DNA from: Ktedonobacterales bacterium
Lineage (GTDB): Bacteria > Chloroflexota > Ktedonobacteria > Ktedonobacterales > JADMIN01
Reading direction: 5' to 3'
Assembly: GCA_025928125.1 (NCBI GenBank)
Contig: JAICKD010000060.1
Location: 1-10,223, forward strand
DNA: 10,223 nt
The notes under the pieces were generated by a model, which saw only the letters and a list, made by a program, of their open reading frames with translations, was not told the origin of the DNA and did no database searches. Shown piece after piece: positions 5,767 through 10,223 of this stretch. Numbering within the stretch: position 1 is the stretch's first letter; each line of letters opens with the position of its first letter. The position numbers and the translations under genes were made by a program.

Positions 5767-5778
5767 TCGTGAGCCTCC
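5764..5778 (-). promoter_or_regulatory. rpsC ribosome-binding site and TTG start
   Basis: GGAGG at 5774-5778, a 7-nt spacer, then TTG at 5764-5766. The strong Shine-Dalgarno at ideal spacing fixes the start on a rare codon, with GGG CAT AAA GTT following as the conserved GHKV. Confidence 0.85.
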
Positions 5779-5789
5779 TCTGCCGCAGC

Positions 5790-6167
5790 CTACCGCCGAC
5801 GAGCATTCTCACGCGCCTTGCGCGGCACGTCATTTGGATCATCCGAGATGTAGACAGTGATGTGGGTGCTGCGGCGCAAGATGCGCGAGAAGCGTCCGTG
5901 CGGCCGAGCGCGCATGCGCTTGAGCTTCATGCCTTCATCGGCCAGCGCGTTCACCACCCAAAGCTCGTCTGGATCCATGCTATAGTTGTTTTCGGCGTTC
6001 GCTGCCGCCGAGGCGACGACCTTGTAGACATCGCGCGCCGGCATGTTCGGCAGGAACTTCAGAATCGCGAGCGCCTCACTTACGCGGCGCCCCTTGATGG
6101 CGTCGGTCACGCGCCGCACTTTGCGGGGCGGATGACCCACGTTTTTGGCAATTGCCCGTGTCTGCAT
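5790..6167 (-). CDS. rplV: 50S ribosomal protein L22
   Basis: L22 folds around 23S rRNA and sends a long beta-hairpin into the exit tunnel, where macrolide-resistance mutations and stalling peptides act. The 125-residue product begins MQTRAIAKNVGHPPRKVRRV. It contains the family blocks DAIKGRRVSEALAIL (22-36) and VASAAANAENNY (51-62). The tunnel hairpin region GMKLKRMRARPHGRFSRILR (79-98) leads to RSTHITVYISD. The C-terminus is basic (ARENARRR). The length is slightly above the usual 110-115. The ATG at 6165-6167 follows a G-rich site (GGGGGGA) about 5 nt upstream, 12 nt after rpsS. Stop TAG. Confidence 0.98.
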   Translation of the reverse strand: MQTRAIAKNVGHPPRKVRRVTDAIKGRRVSEALAILKFLPNMPARDVYKVVASAAANAENNYSMDPDELWVVNALADEGMKLKRMRARPHGRFSRILRRSTHITVYISDDPNDVPRKARENARRR

Positions 6168-6179
6168 ACAATCCCCCCG

Positions 6180-6467
6180 CTAGCGCACGCGCCCAGTTTT
6201 CTCGTTCCGGTCGCCAGCATGCCCGTGGAATTTCCGGGTGGGGGCGAACTCGCCGAGCTTGTGGCCGACCATGTTTTCGGTGACATACACCGGCACATGT
6301 GTCTTGCCGTTATGAACCGCGATGGTCAGGCCGACCATCATCGGCAGAATCGTCGAAGCGCGAGACCACGTCTTGATAACGCGCTTTTCGCCGCCCCGCG
6401 CCATCCCCGCAACCTTCTTGAGCAGGGAGGGATGGATATAGGGGCCTTTCTTGGTCGAACGCGACAT
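6180..6467 (-). CDS. rpsS: 30S ribosomal protein S19
   Basis: S19 is in the 30S head, pairs with S13 and contacts A-site tRNA and the intersubunit bridge. The 95-residue product is standard. It reads MSRSTKKGPYIHPSLLKKV at the start, IKTWSRASTILPMMVGLTIA (31-50) in the middle, and the S19 signature VPVYVTENMVGHKLGEFAPT (58-77), then RKFHGHAGD. The ATG at 6465-6467 has AGAGGA 5-8 nt upstream. It sits 21 nt after rplB and 12 nt before rplV. Stop TAG. Nothing unusual. Confidence 0.98.
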   Translation of the reverse strand: MSRSTKKGPYIHPSLLKKVAGMARGGEKRVIKTWSRASTILPMMVGLTIAVHNGKTHVPVYVTENMVGHKLGEFAPTRKFHGHAGDRNEKTGRVR

Positions 6468-6488
6468 AGAATCCTCTTTCCGTTCCGA

Positions 6489-7325
6489 CTACCGGCCCCT
6501 GCCGGCGTTACGACGTCGCAAAATATACTTGTCGGTCCGCTTGTTATGGCGGGTCCTGAAGCCCATCGCTGGCTTGCCCCAGGGTGTCTGTGGCTGGCCG
6601 CCGATTGGCGCGCGTCCCTCACCACCACCATGCGGGTGGTCCACTGGATTCATCACCGAGCCGCGCACATGCGGGCGGCGCCCCAGATAGCGTGAGCGTC
6701 CGGCCTTGCCGATGCGCACGTTCTCGTGATCGAGATTGCCCACCTGGCCCACCGTCGCGATGCATTCGAGATGGAAGGTTCGTTGCTCGCCGGAAGGCAG
6801 ACGCACGATGGCGTAATCGCCTTCCTTCGCCATCAGCTGCGCCGCCGTCCCCGCGCTACGGACGATCTGGCCGCCGCGTCCTTTATGCATCTCGATGTTG
6901 TGGATGACGGTGCCGGTCGGGATATTGCGGAGGGGCAATGCGTTGCCCACGCGGATATCGGCCTCCGGGCCGCTCATCACACGGTCGCCCACCTTCAGGC
7001 CATTCGGCGCGAGGATGTAGCGCTTTTCGCCGTCAACATAGTGCAGCAGCGCGATACGCGCCGAGCGGTTGGGATCATACTCAATCGAGAAGACCTTCGC
7101 CGGAACGCCGAACTTGTTGCGCTTGAAATCAATGATGCGATAGCGCCGCTTCACCCCGCCGCCACGATGCCGGGCCGTGATGTGGCCCTCGTTGTTGCGG
7201 CCAGCACGACTGTTCTTCTTCGCGACCAGTGAGCGCTCCGGGCGGGAGCGAGTGATCTCATCAAAGGTCGAGACCGACATGGCGCGTCGTCCTGGTGATG
7301 TCGGCTTATACACACGAATTGGCAT
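6489..7325 (-). CDS. rplB: 50S ribosomal protein L2
   Basis: L2 is among the most conserved ribosomal proteins; it supports subunit association, tRNA binding and the peptidyl-transferase centre. The 278-residue length is normal. It begins MPIRVYKPTSPGRRAMSVST. The SH3/OB region lies at about 60-200, with the block EMHKGRGGQIVRSAGTAAQL (145-164). The invariant PTC-proximal loop NPVDHPHGGGEGRAPIGG is at ~226-243; His230 corresponds to the functionally important histidine of E. coli L2 (His229). A basic tail (ILRRRNAGRGR) ends the protein. The ATG at 7323-7325 has GGAGG 8 nt upstream, 24 nt after rplW. Stop TAG. Confidence 0.99.
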   Translation of the reverse strand: MPIRVYKPTSPGRRAMSVSTFDEITRSRPERSLVAKKNSRAGRNNEGHITARHRGGGVKRRYRIIDFKRNKFGVPAKVFSIEYDPNRSARIALLHYVDGEKRYILAPNGLKVGDRVMSGPEADIRVGNALPLRNIPTGTVIHNIEMHKGRGGQIVRSAGTAAQLMAKEGDYAIVRLPSGEQRTFHLECIATVGQVGNLDHENVRIGKAGRSRYLGRRPHVRGSVMNPVDHPHGGGEGRAPIGGQPQTPWGKPAMGFRTRHNKRTDKYILRRRNAGRGR

Positions 7326-7349
7326 GTTTGCGTCCTCCCAGAACGTCGC

Positions 7350-7667
7350 CTATGGCTGCAACTGCGCGATACTCTCGCCCTCAGCCAGCGTGACGATGGC
7401 CTTCTTCCACGGGTGAGCCTCAGCGCGATAAATGCCCTTGCGCGTCCGAATCTGGCGCGCTTTGCCGGGCATACGCATCGTATTGACGCGGACAACCTTC
7501 ACGTTGAACATGGCCTCGACGGCCTGCTTGATCTGGAACTTGTTCGCGCCAATCGCCACCTCGAAGGTGTACTGCGGGATGATCTTGCCGCGCCCATTGT
7601 CCAACTGCTGTAAGGCGGACGATTTCTCGGTCAGAATACCGCGACGAATAACCTCGGTAATCTCCAT
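7350..7667 (-). CDS. rplW: 50S ribosomal protein L23
   Basis: L23 is at the tunnel exit and is the main docking site for trigger factor and the signal recognition particle. The 105-residue protein begins MEITEVIRRGILTEKSSALQ. It continues with YTFEVAIGANKFQIKQAVEA (33-52) and MFNVKVVRVNTMRMPGKARQ (53-72), which are the family core. An ordinary C-terminus KKAIVTLAEGESIAQL follows. The ATG at 7665-7667 is 3 nt after the rplD stop; its ribosome-binding site (GGAGAGG) lies in the Gly/Glu codons that end rplD. Stop TAG. Confidence 0.98.
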   Translation of the reverse strand: MEITEVIRRGILTEKSSALQQLDNGRGKIIPQYTFEVAIGANKFQIKQAVEAMFNVKVVRVNTMRMPGKARQIRTRKGIYRAEAHPWKKAIVTLAEGESIAQLQP

Positions 7668-7670
7668 GGT

Positions 7671-8594
7671 CTATTCCTCTCCGCCCTTCTCAGTCTTCTC
7701 GGTGGCGCGCTTGCGGGTGGTCTTCGGCGCCTTCTCGGCGGTCGCGTCTGCCCCAGCGTCGGCCTTAGCCGACGTTGCCGCCTTCGTCGTCCGGGGCGCT
7801 TTCGGCGCCTTCTCCTCCGACGTTGCCGCCGCCTTCGCGGTCCTGGCGGGCTTCGCCGTCGCGGTGGTCTTGCCAGACGCCGCCAGCTTCGCCGCCTCAT
7901 GGGCCGCGCGCGCTCTGCGTCGCAGCACCACGTTCGGATGCCGCTTCATTTGCAGGCGGTCATCGGCGTCGCGGCCAAACTTCTTGACCAGGATGCGCGC
8001 TGTCTCCAGCGTCATCAACAGGTGGTCGTATTTGAGTAGCTCGATCACGTTCGTCGAATCGACGTGTCCGAGCCTGATCGCCGGAATATTGCGCGCCGAG
8101 AGAATAACGTTCTCGTCACGCGCTGGCAAGAGCAGCAGCACCGTACGGGTGACGGGCAGATTGCTGAGCAGCGCCTCCATGTCTTTGGTGCGCGGCGCGT
8201 CGATCTCGATCCGCTCCATCAGCAGGATGCGCCCATTCGCCGCCTTATCGGACAGCGCCGACCGGATGGCAATGCGCTTCATCTTGCGCGGAATCGCGCG
8301 CTCGTAGGCATGCGGGCGCGGGCCAAAAGCCGTGCCACCGCCACGCCAGTGTGGCGCGCGAGTGGAACCCTGACGCGCGCGGCCTGTACCCTTCTGGCGA
8401 TACGGCTTCTTGCTGCCGCCGCGCACCTCAGCGCGGGTCTTGGTCGAGGCCGTCCCCTGACGCCGATTCACCAACTGCGCCGTCACCACCTGGTGCAGCA
8501 CGGCCGTATTGATCGGCGCCCCAAACACGTAGTTATCCAGATGTTCTTCTCGGACGATCTGGCCGTCCATATCATAGACATTCGCGGATGGCAT
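7671..8594 (-). CDS. rplD: 50S ribosomal protein L4 with Lys/Ala/Thr-rich C-terminal tail
   Basis: L4 binds domain I of 23S rRNA and extends a loop into the exit tunnel; in E. coli it also represses the S10 operon. The core is residues ~1-207: VRGGSKKPYRQKGTGRARQG (57-76), with STRAPHWRGGGTAFGPRPHA (77-96) forming the tunnel loop, and LLKYDHLLMTLETARIL (186-202) near the core end. Beyond it lies a tail of ~100 residues (208-307), unusual for a ~205-residue family. It is first Arg/Ala-rich, then made of AKPA/EKAPK/TTKAA-like units, and ends KTEKGGEE. Such composition resembles histone-H1-like tails and suggests a disordered basic RNA-binding arm. The ATG at 8592-8594 has GAGGAG 6 nt upstream. 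Stop TAG. Confidence 0.97.
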   Translation of the reverse strand: MPSANVYDMDGQIVREEHLDNYVFGAPINTAVLHQVVTAQLVNRRQGTASTKTRAEVRGGSKKPYRQKGTGRARQGSTRAPHWRGGGTAFGPRPHAYERAIPRKMKRIAIRSALSDKAANGRILLMERIEIDAPRTKDMEALLSNLPVTRTVLLLLPARDENVILSARNIPAIRLGHVDSTNVIELLKYDHLLMTLETARILVKKFGRDADDRLQMKRHPNVVLRRRARAAHEAAKLAASGKTTATAKPARTAKAAATSEEKAPKAPRTTKAATSAKADAGADATAEKAPKTTRKRATEKTEKGGEE

Positions 8595-8614
8595 TATTGT
8601 CTCCTCATCCCCGC

Positions 8615-9469
8615 CTAGCCACGCTGCTGCCGCGCGGCGACTGCCATCTGCACGGCGGTCTTACGGATCACCAGCAGGCCGCCATTCGCGCCTGGCACTG
8701 ATCCTTGCACAACGAGCAGGTTCCGCTCCGGGTCCGCCTGGACGATCCGTAGCGCCTTCACCGTGACGCGCTCGTTCCCCATCCGGCCAGCCATGCGCGT
8801 CCCCTTATAGACACGACCTGGCGTGGTGCCAGGGCCGATGGAGCCTGGGGCGCGGGCGCGGTCGGACTGGCCATGTGTCCGCTGGCCGCCGCGGAATCCG
8901 TGGCGCTTCATGACACCGGCAAACCCTTTGCCCTTGGACGTGCCGATGATATCGACCTCTTCGCCCTCGGCAAACATGTCTACCGTGACCTCGTCGCCAA
9001 CCGTCGGGAGGTCGCCAACGACTTTCACTTCGCGCAGCACCTTGAACGGGCCAAGCGCCTTGCCAGCGCCGCCGCGCCGTTTCGCGCCGCGCTTCGCGGG
9101 AGCCGTCGTCGTCGTCGCGCCTGCCTCAGTCGCCTCGGCAGACTCGGCCTGATCGGCCTCTGCCTCGGTGGCCTGTTTCTTCTGCCGCGCAGCCTGGCGA
9201 ACTTTCTGTTGCGTTCGCTGCTCCTCGCGGCGCTGGCGCTCGGTGGCCTTCAGCTCGTGGCCCAGGTGGCCGAGCATCGGGCGCGTCGCGCGCTTCGCCT
9301 CGATGGTGTCGAAGCCCAGTTGGACAGCCTCGTAGCCGTCCCTGGCTTCCGTTTTGACCTGCGTGATCGTGCAGGGTCCGGCCTCGATGATGGTGACCGG
9401 GATGATGGCGCCATTCGCGCCAAAGATCTGGGTCATCCCCACCTTGCGGCCGAGCATTCCACTCAACAT
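8615..9469 (-). CDS. rplC: 50S ribosomal protein L3 with a charged internal insertion
   Basis: L3 nucleates 50S assembly and reaches toward the peptidyl-transferase centre. The product is 284 residues against ~210 usually. The start MLSGMLGRKVGMTQIFGANG and VTIIEAGPCTITQVKTE (25-41) are canonical. So is the second half: VDIIGTSKGKGFAGVMKRHG (172-191), TPGRVYKGTRMAGRMGNERV (216-235), LLVVQGSVPGANGGLLVIRK (251-270). Between them, about residues 72-141, the usual short linker is replaced by a Gln/Arg/Glu/Lys/Ala-rich stretch, probably helical at first, then an Ala/Thr/Lys/Gly-rich part. The start is the ATG at 9467-9469, with GGAG (9477-9480) 7 nt upstream; an in-frame GTG at 9496 lacks a good site. 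Stop TAG. Confidence 0.97.
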   Translation of the reverse strand: MLSGMLGRKVGMTQIFGANGAIIPVTIIEAGPCTITQVKTEARDGYEAVQLGFDTIEAKRATRPMLGHLGHELKATERQRREEQRTQQKVRQAARQKKQATEAEADQAESAEATEAGATTTTAPAKRGAKRRGGAGKALGPFKVLREVKVVGDLPTVGDEVTVDMFAEGEEVDIIGTSKGKGFAGVMKRHGFRGGQRTHGQSDRARAPGSIGPGTTPGRVYKGTRMAGRMGNERVTVKALRIVQADPERNLLVVQGSVPGANGGLLVIRKTAVQMAVAARQQRG

Positions 9470-9672
9470 CGTGATTCTCCATGCAGCGTCCTTCACGAGG
9501 CGCCAGATGCTTGTTGCGTCCTCTGGCCAGCAATGCGCTACAGCCAGTGGACGACGTGTCCGGTGGATCGCGTTCTCTATCGAAGCGCTCCAGACACGCG
9601 GCGCGCGTTGCGCCTTCCGAGCGTCTTGTCCCGCGTGCCGACACTGCTATCGGCAACTAGAGCAGTCTCCTG
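9470..9672 (-). promoter_or_regulatory. 203-nt structured leader between rpsJ and rplC
   Basis: This is the longest non-coding stretch in the window. On the transcribed strand it can form three separate hairpins in order: tgccga/tcggca (9636-9641 with 9650-9655, 8-nt loop), ggcgc/gcgcc (9600-9604 with 9610-9614, 5-nt loop) and gccaga/tctggc (9502-9507 with 9522-9527, 14-nt loop). The rplC Shine-Dalgarno follows. An open frame passes through part of it but has no family resemblance or good ribosome-binding site. It might be a regulatory leader (for example for autoregulation by an operon product) or an RNA processing region. No promoter was recognised. Confidence 0.4.
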
Positions 9673-9990
<318 letters not shown>

Positions 9991-10057
9991 CTCTACTCAC
10001 TTTCTCCGTGTCTCAGTCCTGACAATTCGGACGCAGAGCCACTTATTCCAGACGAAT

Positions 10058-10083
10058 GGCCCCGTTCCCTGGGGAACGAGGCC
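10058..10083 (-). promoter_or_regulatory. Stem-loop in the tuf-rpsJ spacer
   Basis: Eleven nt after the tuf stop there is an inverted repeat: cgttcc (10063-10068) pairs with ggaacg (10073-10078) around a 4-nt loop, and ggcc (10058-10061) with ggcc (10080-10083) after one mismatch. The RNA hairpin would have a 6-bp plus 4-bp stem. The sequence after it on the transcribed strand (ATTCGTCTGG) has no T-run, so it does not look like a full intrinsic terminator. It may mark a boundary or processing site between the str and S10 units. Confidence 0.5.
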
Positions 10084-10094
10084 CTACTGATTGG

Positions 10095-10223
10095 TTATGC
10101 GGTGACCTTGGTGACAGCGCCCGCGCCGACGGTGCGACCGCCCTCACGAATGGCGAAGCGGCTGCCCTCTTCCAACGCGACCGGGGCATGCAACTCCACC
10201 GTCATCGTCACATTGTCCCCCGG
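10095..10223 (-). CDS. tuf: Elongation factor Tu, C-terminal end (cut by window edge)
   Basis: EF-Tu is the GTPase that brings aminoacyl-tRNA to the ribosomal A site. Only the last 42 codons are in the window: PGDNVTMTVELHAPVALEEG, then SRFAIREGGRTVGAGAVTKV and TA, followed by TAA at 10095-10097. This is the invariant C-terminal end of domain III, including the REGGRTVGAGVV-like strand. The start lies beyond 10223. Its place directly upstream of rpsJ matches the str-S10 arrangement of many bacteria. The stop is TAA, one of only five here. Confidence 0.98.
   Translation of the reverse strand, partial: PGDNVTMTVELHAPVALEEGSRFAIREGGRTVGAGAVTKVTA

Noticed and set aside
5769..6695. Long plus-strand open frame of about 308 codons opposite rplV, rpsS and rplB
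   Set aside because: Antisense shadow of conserved genes; no motif and no ribosome-binding context.
7432..8307. Plus-strand open frame of about 291 codons with hydrophobic Ala/Val-rich stretches, membrane-like at first sight
   Set aside because: The hydrophobic look comes from reading the complement of the Lys/Ala/Thr tail of L4; it spans rplW and rplD and has no independent support.
9470..9496. Alternative GTG start at 9496 for rplC, adding nine residues
   Set aside because: The ATG at 9469 gives the family's usual start and has GGAG at 7 nt; the GTG has no good ribosome-binding site.

Overview
This window is a stretch of the bacterial str / S10 / spc ribosomal-protein supercluster, transcribed entirely on the minus strand (right to left). 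In transcription order it holds the end of tuf, then rpsJ, rplC, rplD, rplW, rplB, rpsS, rplV, rpsC, rplP, rpmC, rpsQ, rplN, rplX, rplE, rpsZ (zinc-type rpsN), rpsH, rplF and rplR, and the start of rpsE. Eighteen ribosomal-protein genes are complete; tuf and rpsE run off the ends. This is the canonical conserved order. I see no mobile element, tRNA, CRISPR array or inserted foreign gene.

The DNA is GC-rich. S14 is the short zinc-binding (C+) type and L24 carries a C-terminal four-cysteine zinc motif. With the Ala/Pro/Gln/Gly-rich extensions this suggests a GC-rich member of Chloroflexota or a relative; that placement is inference and not secure from sequence reading alone.

Layout: 10095-10223 is the EF-Tu C-terminus, followed by a spacer with a strong stem-loop. 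4717-9990 is the S10 half (S10 to S3), mostly with gaps of 3-24 nt, except for a 203-nt structured leader before rplC. 2047-4602 runs from L16 to L5, with stop/start spacings of 3-4 nt at several junctions and a 14-nt rplP/rpmC overlap. 1-1916 is the spc half (S14 to S5). Spacers longer than about 75 nt occur before rpsJ (104), rplC (203), rplP (114), rplX (79), rpsZ (130) and rplR (150). No gene-free stretch exceeds 300 bases.

The proteins work together: L2, L3, L4, L22, L23, L29, L16, L14, L24, L5, L6 and L18 build the 50S subunit, and S10, S19, S3, S17, S14, S8 and S5 the 30S subunit. EF-Tu delivers aminoacyl-tRNA to the assembled ribosome.

The unusual points are not new genes. They are (1) low-complexity extensions or insertions on seven of the proteins, most strikingly a ~139-residue RGG/RGD tail on S3, a ~100-residue Lys/Ala/Thr tail on L4 and a ~70-residue charged insertion inside L3; (2) stop-codon use of 14 TAG, 5 TAA and no TGA in a GC-rich operon; (3) a TTG start on rpsC and a GTG start on rpmC; (4) ribosome-binding sites built from Glu codons at the ends of upstream genes; and (5) several potentially structured or compositionally odd spacers that could be regulatory.
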